Source: Robertmurraya sp047302285 | GTDB lineage: Bacteria; Bacillota; Bacilli; Bacillales; Cytobacillaceae | DNA length: 64,000 nt | NCBI RefSeq assembly: GCF_047302285.1 | Contig: NZ_CP154845.1 | Location: forward strand, 4,756,066 to 4,820,065 | Direction: 5' to 3' | Shown here: positions 43,912-51,468 of the stretch, piece by piece | How the letters are laid out: every line of letters begins with the position of its first letter | How positions within the stretch are numbered: position 1 is the stretch's first letter | Translations under genes and position numbers: made by a program | Notes under the pieces: generated by a model | What the model saw: only the letters and a program-made list of their open reading frames with translations | Told to the model about the DNA's origin: nothing | Databases searched by the model: none

Positions 43912-44240
43912 AAAAAATGCGCCTCTGTCCATAAGACAGAGACGCATTTTTCGCGCGGTTCCACTCTGTTTAGACTGAAAAAATCAGCCTCAACTTTTAA
44001 GCGCATAACGGTCGCAACCCGCTCAAAATCTACTGAGGGCAAGCCCGTTCGAAGTGAGACTCAGAGGTGCATTTCAGAAAACGAGAGGCTTTAAACCAAT
44101 CTCAGCTGAAAAAATCGATGAAACGATTTTTCCTTGGTTCTCTCTTGAAAGCGTCATTTTCCTACTTTTCCTCATCACCATTTTGTCTATCTATTCATTT
44201 TAACGCTCTCCTAAAAGAGCCATCATTTCAGGTAATTTTA
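43912..44240 (-). ncRNA. Cysteine T-box leader (tRNA-Cys riboswitch)
   Basis: The leader has Stem I (GATGAGGAAAAGTAGG onward). A specifier region reads GAAATGCACC, with TGC, a Cys codon, at 44069-44071. The T-box sequence AGAGTGGAACCGCGCG (about 43954-43973) is followed by a terminator GCGTCTCTGTC-TTAT-GGACAGAGGCGC plus TTTTTT (43912-43953). Uncharged tRNA-Cys would base-pair with the specifier and T-box and favour antitermination, turning on cysE-cysS. Its place between gltX and cysE is as in B. subtilis. Confidence 0.95.
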
Positions 44241-44245
44241 CTTAT

Positions 44246-44274
44246 ACTATATTACATTTTGGCACAACTGTTAA
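44246..44274 (-). promoter_or_regulatory. SigA-type promoter of the cysE operon
   Basis: TTAACA (44269-44274) and TATAGT (44246-44251) on the minus strand with a 17-base spacer, in the gap after gltX and directly ahead of the T-box leader. Confidence 0.75.
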
Positions 44275-44326
44275 CTAATAGATTCCCATTTTTAAAAGAA
44301 ATTAAACATTTTGCACCAAAACGGTT

Positions 44327-45784
44327 CTATAAAAGTTGTTTTAAACGATTTATTACTTTCTCCCGTCCTAAAAGAGCAATCGCTTTTGGAAGGTCTGGTC
44401 CGTGGGTTTGACCTGTTGTCGCTACTCGAATTGGCATGAACAGCTTCTTCCCTTTTTGACCAGTGCTTTTCTGTACAGCTTTAATGGACGCTTTAACGCC
44501 AGCTGCTGTCAATTCTTCCACCTGCTCAACCTCTTGTAAAAAGGCAGCTAACACAACTGGGACATCTTCATCTGCAAGAACAGTCTCTGCCTCTTCATCT
44601 CTTTCTACGTCATCCTTGAAGAATAACCCAGAAAGCTCAACAATTTCAGCACCGTAGCTCATTTGCTCCTGATAAAGAGCGATTAGATCCTGTGCCCATT
44701 GGCGTTCCTCTGCTGTCATATCCGCATTCACTCGACCTGCTTTAATAAGATGCGGTAATGAAATCTCTACTAGCTTATCAATTTCTAGCTTTTTCATATA
44801 TTGATTATTCATCCATGCTAGTTTTTGCTTATCAAACAATGCTGGAGATTTAGATAGTCTTTCTGCATCAAAGATCTTGATTAACTCATCCTTGGAGTAG
44901 ATTTCCTCTTCGCCAGCCGGAGACCAGCCAAGTAAGGCAATGAAGTTAAACAATGCTTCTGGAAGATATCCCAATGCCTCATATTGCTCGATAAATTGAA
45001 TAATCGACTCATCACGTTTGCTCAGTTTTTTTCGACTTTCATTGACGATGAGCGTCATATGACCAAAAACAGGCGCTTCCCAACCAAGGGCTTCGAAAAT
45101 CATCAATTGTTTAGGCGTATTGGAAATATGGTCATCACCACGTAAAACATGGCTAATCTTCATTAAATAATCATCGACAGCAACAGCAAAGTTGTAAGTT
45201 GGCGTGCCGTCCTTTTTCACAATAACGAAGTCTCCTCCAACTCCATCTGATTCAAAGGACACATTCCCTTTTACCATATCGTCAAACGCATATACTCGCC
45301 CTTCTGGTACAAGGAAACGAATGCTCGGTTGTCTGCCTTCTTCCTCGAACTTTTGCTTTTGCTCTTCAGTTAAGTGGCGGCAACGACCAGAATAACCCGC
45401 GATTTGCTTGGAGTCACTTTGCGCTTCACGCTCCGCTTCTAATTCTTCTTCCGTGCAATAGCATTTGTAGGCTAAACCTTTATCAAGAAGTTCCTTATAA
45501 TATTGCTCATAAATGTCATTTCTCTCAGATTGACGATACGGACCATAGCCTCCATCTAAATCAATGCTTTCATCCCAATCCATTCCGAGCCATTTTAAGT
45601 ACTTTAGCTGACTTTCTTCCCCACCAGCAATATTTCGCTTTTTATCCGTATCCTCTATACGAATAATGAATTTTCCACCTAGATTACGTGCAAATAAATA
45701 GTTAAATAATGCAGTTCGGGCATTCCCTATATGTAAATGTCCTGTTGGACTTGGTGCATAACGTACGCGAATATCGTTTGACAT
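44327..45784 (-). CDS. gltX: Glutamyl-tRNA synthetase
   Basis: Charges tRNA-Glu and, in Bacillus, also mischarges tRNA-Gln for later amidation. The 485-residue class I enzyme begins MSNDIRVRYAPSPTGHLHIG, with the HIGN motif (18-21), and has KLSKR near residue 250. I chose the ATG after a GGAGGAAG site; seven extra in-frame codons upstream include that site. The C-terminal anticodon-binding domain ends KVINRLKQLL. It lies between ispF and the cysE T-box. Confidence 0.97.
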   Translation of the reverse strand: MSNDIRVRYAPSPTGHLHIGNARTALFNYLFARNLGGKFIIRIEDTDKKRNIAGGEESQLKYLKWLGMDWDESIDLDGGYGPYRQSERNDIYEQYYKELLDKGLAYKCYCTEEELEAEREAQSDSKQIAGYSGRCRHLTEEQKQKFEEEGRQPSIRFLVPEGRVYAFDDMVKGNVSFESDGVGGDFVIVKKDGTPTYNFAVAVDDYLMKISHVLRGDDHISNTPKQLMIFEALGWEAPVFGHMTLIVNESRKKLSKRDESIIQFIEQYEALGYLPEALFNFIALLGWSPAGEEEIYSKDELIKIFDAERLSKSPALFDKQKLAWMNNQYMKKLEIDKLVEISLPHLIKAGRVNADMTAEERQWAQDLIALYQEQMSYGAEIVELSGLFFKDDVERDEEAETVLADEDVPVVLAAFLQEVEQVEELTAAGVKASIKAVQKSTGQKGKKLFMPIRVATTGQTHGPDLPKAIALLGREKVINRLKQLL

Positions 45785-45834
45785 AATTCTTCCTCCTGTT
45801 TGCATGTTCGTGATACACGTTTGTACACGGAAAA

Positions 45835-46314
45835 TTATTTCGCTTTTTGCAGCAACACAACCGCTTGAGCAGCGATGCCTTCTCCTCTACCGGTAAAACC
45901 AAGCTTCTCTGTCGTCGTGGCCTTCACATTGATCTGTCCTGGCTCACACTCTAGCAATTCTGCAATTCTTATTTTCATTGGTTCTATATAAGGTGCCATC
46001 TTCGGTTTTTGAGCAATTATCGTACAGTCTGCATTCACGAGCTCATAGCCCTTTTCTTTAATGATCTGCCAAATATGAATAAGAAGTTTGGCCGAATCTG
46101 CATCCTTAAAGTCTGGGTCTGTATCAGGAAAGTGCTTTCCGATATCCCCTTCTCCAATTGCTCCTAAACAGGCATCTGTAATCGTATGTAAAAGCACATC
46201 TGCGTCTGAATGTCCAAGAAGCCCTTTTTCATAAGGGATCTCGATACCACCCATAATTAAAGGTCGACCCTCTGTTAACTGATGTACATCAAAGCCTTGT
46301 CCGATTCGAAACAT
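45835..46314 (-). CDS. ispF: 2-C-methyl-D-erythritol 2,4-cyclodiphosphate synthase
   Basis: Fifth step of the MEP isoprenoid pathway, forming the cyclic diphosphate with release of CMP. The 159-residue protein starts MFRIGQGFDVHQL, giving Asp8 and His10, and has GHSDADVLLHTITDACLGA, with His42, as the metal ligands. The FPDTDPDFKDADS and ATTTEKLGFTGRGEGI blocks are conserved. It follows ispD by 54 bases; the two are adjacent in most Bacillus. Confidence 0.97.
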   Translation of the reverse strand: MFRIGQGFDVHQLTEGRPLIMGGIEIPYEKGLLGHSDADVLLHTITDACLGAIGEGDIGKHFPDTDPDFKDADSAKLLIHIWQIIKEKGYELVNADCTIIAQKPKMAPYIEPMKIRIAELLECEPGQINVKATTTEKLGFTGRGEGIAAQAVVLLQKAK

Positions 46315-46368
46315 CCTTTATCACCTTTCATCCATCGTTTTCATCTAATAGTACCCATTTTTTAGCGG

Positions 46369-47055
46369 TTACTGTCGCCCTGCCTTTTTTAGAATCGCTT
46401 CAGCAAAATATAAATCTTCCTTTGTTGTCAGCTTTATATTATCATAACTTCCTTCAACAATCTTTACTGGGAAAGGCAATCTTTCCACTAAACTTGCTTC
46501 ATCTGTTCCGAGAAAATTCGTTTCAAGAGCATACTGATGGGCCTTTTTTAGAATAGACATACGAAAAGCTTGTGGGGTTTGAATCGCCCACAAGCTAGAT
46601 CTATCTACAGTCTCTACCACTTCGTTCTGTTGAACTCGCTTGATTGTATCCTTCACAGGAACTGCGACAACAGCAGATCCGCGCTCAGATGCCACGGTCA
46701 CCAATTGATGTATGAGCGGAATGTCTATAAAAGGTCTTGCCCCATCATGCACTAGCACGACTCCTTCAGTCGTTGTCGCCTCTAGTCCATTATAGACACT
46801 ATGTTGACGCTCTTTCCCACCATAAACTAAAGCGGTTACCTTACGAATACCGTATTCGCTTAACAATCTATTGAACGAGTCTTCATCTTGTGGAGCTATC
46901 GCTAAGATTATGCCATCGCATTGTTCATCTTCTTCAAACACCCGTAAAGTATGAATAAAAACAGGGACCTCATTTAGTTCCAATAAAAGCTTGTTCTTCC
47001 CTGCTCCCATTCTTTTCCCTTGACCGGCTGCAGGAATGATGACTTCATAAGCCAT
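46369..47055 (-). CDS. ispD: 2-C-methyl-D-erythritol 4-phosphate cytidylyltransferase
   Basis: Third step of the MEP pathway: CTP + MEP to CDP-ME. The 228-residue protein has the nucleotide-binding PAAGQGKRMGAGKNK near residues 8-22, VLVHDGARPFI, and VPVKDTIKRV with the substrate-binding Lys. Start MAYEVII is chosen because a TTGGAG site lies just upstream; four more in-frame codons would swallow it. It follows yacL, with a strong hairpin in the gap. Confidence 0.97.
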   Translation of the reverse strand: MAYEVIIPAAGQGKRMGAGKNKLLLELNEVPVFIHTLRVFEEDEQCDGIILAIAPQDEDSFNRLLSEYGIRKVTALVYGGKERQHSVYNGLEATTTEGVVLVHDGARPFIDIPLIHQLVTVASERGSAVVAVPVKDTIKRVQQNEVVETVDRSSLWAIQTPQAFRMSILKKAHQYALETNFLGTDEASLVERLPFPVKIVEGSYDNIKLTTKEDLYFAEAILKKAGRQ

Positions 47056-47100
47056 AATGAACTCCAATCCAGCTCCAAAAAGGAGCCTTACAATAAAATC

Positions 47101-47157
47101 ATTCTAAAGGGGCATCATAGGATGACGATTTGATCATCCTATCAAAGCCCCTATTTA
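47101..47157 (-). other. Long hairpin between yacL and ispD
   Basis: Minus strand AGGGGC-TTTGATAGGATGA, loop TCAAATCG, then TCATCCTATGATG-CCCCTT: about 17-19 base pairs with one interruption. It begins right after the yacL stop. The following TTTAGAATG is not a proper T-run, so it is a weak or processing-type hairpin rather than a clear terminator. Confidence 0.7.
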
Positions 47158-47163
47158 TTATCA

Positions 47164-48246
47164 TTATAATGCTTTTTCTAATAATTTAGGCTTGGCAAAA
47201 ATCATTCGTCCAGCAGATGTCTGCAATACGCTTGTCACCAATACCTCAATATGCTTGCCGATGTAATCGCGGCCACCTTCAACAACGATCATGGTTCCAT
47301 CATCTAAATATGCAATTCCTTGATTTTGTTCTTTCCCATCTTTAATGACTTGAACATTCATCTCTTCACCAGGTAGAACAACTGGTTTTACCGCATTGGC
47401 AAGATCATTAATATTTAGGACAGAAACCTTTTGTAACTCACATACTTTATTTAAGTTGAAATCATTCGTTACAACAACACCGTTTGTGAGCTTAGCCAGC
47501 TTCACGAGCTTACTATCTACTTCTTGAACGTCTTCGAAATCACCTTCGTAAATTTCCACATTCATCGAAAGCTCTTTTTGAATCCGATTTAAGATATCGA
47601 GTCCTCTACGACCTCGATTTCTTTTTAGCACATCAGAAGAATCTGCAATATGCTGTAATTCACCTAGCACAAATTGGGGGATCACAATTGTCCCTTCAAG
47701 AAATCCAGTTTGGCAAATATCTGCAATTCTTCCATCTATGATCACACTTGTATCCAATATTTTGAGGACGTTTTTATCCGTAGCTTCTACCTCTTCTTCC
47801 ACAGGCTTCTTCTTGCTTCGAGTTAACAACGCCATTAACTCATCACGTTTTTTGTAACCTACTTGGAAACCTAAATAACCAAATAATAATGTGATCAAAA
47901 TAGGCGCAACCGTGTTTACGATTGGAACTTCTATCATATTCAGGGCAAACCCTACTAAAAATGCAATGACAAGACCAAAGCCTAAACCAATGCTAACAGC
48001 GAGGATATCTGTGATAGGAGCCTTAACTAAAGATTCCTCAACCCATTTCACAAAATCAACTATATAATCAACCGCCCAAAAAGTAATAAAATAAAATATA
48101 ATAGCACCAACCACTGCGGTTACGTAAGGATTGTTAATGACCGCAATATCACCAATACTCACTAAGTTTAATAAATCACCGATAAAAAAAATCCCAAGCG
48201 TTCCACCTGTAATAAGGAAGCAAGCTTGAATTATTCGCTTTAACAT
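47164..48246 (-). CDS. yacL: PIN-TRAM domain membrane protein (YacL)
   Basis: The 360-residue protein has four hydrophobic segments in its first 130 residues. A PIN nuclease-like domain (about 165-285) follows, with Asp residues in KILDTSVIIDGRIADI, HIADSSDVLKRNRGRRGLDILN and TNDFNLNKVCEL. A C-terminal TRAM domain (GEEMNVQVIKDGKEQNQGIAYLDDGTMIVVEGG) is a likely RNA-binding part. Start MLKRIIQ is set by AAAGGAGGTG nine bases upstream. Function is not established for this family. Confidence 0.92.
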   Translation of the reverse strand: MLKRIIQACFLITGGTLGIFFIGDLLNLVSIGDIAVINNPYVTAVVGAIIFYFITFWAVDYIVDFVKWVEESLVKAPITDILAVSIGLGFGLVIAFLVGFALNMIEVPIVNTVAPILITLLFGYLGFQVGYKKRDELMALLTRSKKKPVEEEVEATDKNVLKILDTSVIIDGRIADICQTGFLEGTIVIPQFVLGELQHIADSSDVLKRNRGRRGLDILNRIQKELSMNVEIYEGDFEDVQEVDSKLVKLAKLTNGVVVTNDFNLNKVCELQKVSVLNINDLANAVKPVVLPGEEMNVQVIKDGKEQNQGIAYLDDGTMIVVEGGRDYIGKHIEVLVTSVLQTSAGRMIFAKPKLLEKAL

Positions 48247-48623
48247 TCCTTCACCTCCTTTATACATTATAAACAAATTCCATAAATTGAAACCTAATAT
48301 TACAGAGATTTTTAACTTTGTTAACAGAGTGCAATGCGTTTGTTATGTTAGCAAAATATGCATCTCTTTTAAATTAAAATCGTACACCATAAGCGTAGCA
48401 CCCTCGAAAAAAAGTGTCAAATGAGATGATTCGTCAAATTTGGGTAAAATAGACAAAAAACGAATAATTTTTTTATAAATAATCAAAATCATTCGTTTTT
48501 TAGCGGATAAAAAGGGATTAATTACCTAATTTCGTTCGTTTTACACCGCCGAACACTCTTTTAGTCCTAACTATAAAGAACTAATTATTCTAGCATACGA
48601 ACTTAATGAATTCAATAAAATTT
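48247..48623 (-). other. disA-yacL intergenic region
   Basis: No gene. It holds the disA-side terminator (48455-48496), then AT-rich DNA with candidate -35/-10 pairs for yacL. TTGACA followed 17 bases later by TACGCT near 48385-48420 is poor at -10. TTAACA-16-TAATAT near 48298-48325 looks better. The last 20 bases carry the yacL ribosome binding site. Confidence 0.5.
48455..48496 (-). terminator. Rho-independent terminator downstream of disA
   Basis: Minus-strand arms ACGAATGATTTT and AAAATTATTCGT (one G-U, one C-A position) around an AT-rich loop, then TTTTTTG. About 130 bases past the disA stop. Weak because AT-rich. Confidence 0.55.
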
Positions 48624-49697
48624 TCAAATTTGCCGATCCGCAAACAACTGCTCTTTAATGAGCTTTAATCCTTCTTTTATCTTTCTTGCCCTAACTTCTC
48701 CAATCCCCTCCACTTCATCCAGTTCTTCAACTGTAGCCGCTACGATATGACGTAGCTCTTTAAACCGCTCTACTAGATTATCAATGATAATAGGTGGTAA
48801 TCGGGTAATTTTATTGAGTATTCGATAGCCTCGCGGACTTCTAAATTCATCAATATGGACATAGCCATGGAAGCCAAGTAGCTTCAGAATTGCTGTATCT
48901 TCAAGCATTTCTTCATGAGCTAACTCCTGCAGTCTACAGAGAATGTCTTGCGGTTCTATTTCCTCGGTGGCCGCATAGTCCTTAACGATTAAGGCCGCTT
49001 CTCTTTCGATATCTGTCAAAAGCTCATTCATCTGTAACCGGATTAACCTTCCCTCAGTTCCAAGTTCACTTAAATAAGCTAATAATTCATTTTTAATTCT
49101 TAGTACCATCTCAAAACGATGAATGACTTTGATCATGTCACTGTAAGTCACAATCTCTTCAAATTCGAGTACACCTAAATTGGATATACTTTGCTCCAAA
49201 ACAACTTTATATTTTTCCAACGTTTGTAAAGCTTGATTTGCTTTTGTTAAAATGAAGCCAATTTCTCTTAACGCGTAACGAAGATTTCCTTGGTATAAGG
49301 TAATCACATTTCTTCTTTGTGAAATGGCAATGACTAATGCTTTAGTTTGTTTCGCCACCCGTTCCGCTGTTCGATGACGCATACCTGTTTCAGTAGTAGG
49401 AATACTTGAGTCTGGGGCAAGCTGAGCATTCGCGTTTAATATCTGATCCCCACTTTCATTCAAAATAATTGCCCCATCCATTTTTGCTAATTCATAAAGA
49501 AAACTAGGTGAAAAGGGACAATTGATTTGAAAGCCTCCATCGACAATATGCTTTATTTTTTCTGAAGAGCCAAAAACGATGAGCCCTCCTGTATTTGCCC
49601 GCAACACATTATCGATCCCTTCTCGAATGGGAGTTCCTGGAGCAATTAATTGTAATATTTCCGAAACGGGTGTCTCGCCCAGCTTTTTATTTTCCAA
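48624..49697 (-). CDS. disA: Diadenylate cyclase DisA (DNA integrity scanning)
   Basis: DisA makes cyclic di-AMP from two ATP and scans DNA, pausing at lesions to influence sporulation. The 357-residue protein starts at a TTG (then ENKKLGE) because AAGGAGGGG lies just before it; a GTG six codons earlier precedes that site. The DAC domain has MDGAIIL (DGA 74-76) and RHRTAERVA (RHR 107-109). A coiled linker leads to the C-terminal helix-hairpin-helix DNA-binding domain (EELDEVEGIGEVRARKIKEG). It follows radA as usual. Confidence 0.95.
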   Translation of the reverse strand: MENKKLGETPVSEILQLIAPGTPIREGIDNVLRANTGGLIVFGSSEKIKHIVDGGFQINCPFSPSFLYELAKMDGAIILNESGDQILNANAQLAPDSSIPTTETGMRHRTAERVAKQTKALVIAISQRRNVITLYQGNLRYALREIGFILTKANQALQTLEKYKVVLEQSISNLGVLEFEEIVTYSDMIKVIHRFEMVLRIKNELLAYLSELGTEGRLIRLQMNELLTDIEREAALIVKDYAATEEIEPQDILCRLQELAHEEMLEDTAILKLLGFHGYVHIDEFRSPRGYRILNKITRLPPIIIDNLVERFKELRHIVAATVEELDEVEGIGEVRARKIKEGLKLIKEQLFADRQI

Positions 49698-49844
49698 ATT
49701 TCGCCCCTCCTTCACGCTGCAATTCCATTCTTGTTGTACAGGTTTATTACTTTACAGGGAACCTTTCCTCTTTAACAGAATATGGCTTCACAAGGGAAAT
49801 ATTCAAATTCCCCTTGTACTTTCTTGTATAGATGAGGGAAAAAC

Positions 49845-49876
49845 GAAAAAATGCCCCTTTCGTTGAAAGGGACAAA
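49845..49876 (-). terminator. Rho-independent terminator after radA
   Basis: Minus strand TGTCCCTTTC-AAC-GAAAGGGGCA followed by TTTTTT: ten base pairs including one G-U, tight loop and good T-run. It lies about 100 bases past the radA stop and separates radA from disA, so disA probably has its own promoter in the next 150 bases. Confidence 0.85.
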
Positions 49877-49974
49877 TTTTTGCAAAGGTTACGTACGATA
49901 TGTTCTTTATAATTAGGGTGATTTTCGCTCCGGGGAGGCTTGCGATGAGACAACCGGCTAACACCATCTGCTTT

Positions 49975-51375
49975 TTAAAATGGTGTTGAATTAAATACTT
50001 TATCGATTACTGCAGCTAATGTGTTGCATGTGATGACTTCGATGTCTTTGAAAGCATGCTGGTTTCGTAAGGCGTTTCTAGCAATATACACTTTTTTATA
50101 TCCCATTCTTTCGATTTCTCGAATACGAGCCTCTAAAGTGGGAACTTTCTTTAATTCCCCTGTTAAGCCAATATCAGCAATGAACACGATATCGTTGGGG
50201 ATTCCTTTTCCTTTATAAGAGGAGACGATGCTCATGAGGACAGCTAGGTTGCTGGACGTTTCCTTTAACCTTATGCCTCCAGTAGTTTTAATGACGACAT
50301 TTTGAGTCAACATCTGCAAGCCTGCACGTTGTTCCAATATCGCTGTGAGCGTATTGATCTGATCCTTACGCATACACTCCCCAATTCGAGATGGATACGG
50401 AGTAAAGGTCGGAGATACTAAACTCTCCACTTCTACAATAATCGGTCTTGTCCCTTCTTTAATGACCGTTAATGCACTGCCGCTTACAATTTCGTTTCTT
50501 TGCGTAATGAAAAACTCAGAAGGGTTATCAATCGCTCTTAGACCATCCTCCTCCATCGAGAAAAAGCCCATTTCCCCCGTGCTTCCATAACGATTTTTAC
50601 TTGCTGAAAGCTGCTTTAATTCTTCCCCTTCTTCCCCATCCAAGACTAGAACTGTATCGACCAAATGTTCCAATGCACGTAAGCCAGCTAACTCATTATC
50701 CTTTGTCATTTGTCCGACCATCATAACCGCTCTTGGCCGCTCGGAACTTTTCGCCACCTTCAGCATCGCATTGGCACATTCCATCGTTTGCGTCGGGCTT
50801 CCAGGTCTTGAAGGGTACTCCTCTAATACAAAGGTTTGAATACTATCAATAATAACAACGTCTGCATCTACCGCTTCAATGATGCCTAGAACATTATTCA
50901 TACTGGTGTCAGAATGAATCCATATATTTTCATGAATACTTGGCAAAATCCGTTCAGCACGATTTTTGATTTGGCTCTCGCTTTCCTCTCCTGATGCGTA
51001 AAGGATTTTATACCCTTTTGAAGCAAGATCCTGACTTACCTGTAAAAGTAGCGTGGATTTCCCCGCACCAGGAACAGCCGTAATGATCGATAAGGAATCC
51101 TTGACAATTCCACCGCCCATTACCCGATTAAATTCGGAGATAGACGTCACCAATCGATCGCTTTTAGAAGAGTTCGTATCTAATAATCTCTTAACGGCCA
51201 CATTTGTTTTCGCTACCCTTGGCTTCGTTTGTTTCGATTCCCCGCCACTTGTTTCTTCCTTAAGAGTTCCTCGTTCGCCACAGCCATTGCAAAAACCTTG
51301 CCATTTCGGGTGCTGTGTTTCACAACTTGAACATATATACACTGTTTTTACTTTTTTCAACCTGATCATCCTCAT
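49975..51375 (-). CDS. radA: RadA/Sms-family branch-migration ATPase, divergent type
   Basis: RadA is a DnaB-like ATPase aiding strand exchange and branch migration in recombination. The 466-residue protein has the N-terminal zinc motif CSSC...CNGC, a Walker A PGAGKST near residue 105, the RadA-specific KNRYG motif, and a C-terminal Lon-like domain ending GLTGELKKV and onward. Location between clpC and disA is canonical. It differs from ordinary Bacillus RadA at key blocks: VPGAGKST instead of DPGIGKST, KNRYG for KNRFG, and TPYPSRIGECMRKDQINTL where Bacillus has an NPRRM...NR block. Possibly a transferred clostridial-type version. Confidence 0.85.
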   Translation of the reverse strand: MRMIRLKKVKTVYICSSCETQHPKWQGFCNGCGERGTLKEETSGGESKQTKPRVAKTNVAVKRLLDTNSSKSDRLVTSISEFNRVMGGGIVKDSLSIITAVPGAGKSTLLLQVSQDLASKGYKILYASGEESESQIKNRAERILPSIHENIWIHSDTSMNNVLGIIEAVDADVVIIDSIQTFVLEEYPSRPGSPTQTMECANAMLKVAKSSERPRAVMMVGQMTKDNELAGLRALEHLVDTVLVLDGEEGEELKQLSASKNRYGSTGEMGFFSMEEDGLRAIDNPSEFFITQRNEIVSGSALTVIKEGTRPIIVEVESLVSPTFTPYPSRIGECMRKDQINTLTAILEQRAGLQMLTQNVVIKTTGGIRLKETSSNLAVLMSIVSSYKGKGIPNDIVFIADIGLTGELKKVPTLEARIREIERMGYKKVYIARNALRNQHAFKDIEVITCNTLAAVIDKVFNSTPF

Positions 51376-51404
51376 CCGTAGTTCTTTCCTCTACCATAAT
51401 ATAA

Positions 51405-51453
51405 AATGATTGAAAAAGAAATGAGGTATCCGCATGGAAAATGCGAATACCTC
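51405..51453 (-). terminator. Terminator-like hairpin between clpC and radA
   Basis: Minus strand GAGGTATTCGCAT-TTTCC-ATGCGGATACCTC (13 pairs, one G-U) followed by ATTTCTTTTTC. It begins 16 bases past the clpC stop. The T-rich tail is interrupted, so it may end most but not all transcripts of the ctsR operon before radA. Confidence 0.7.
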
Positions 51454-51468
51454 GTTTCTATCATCTCT

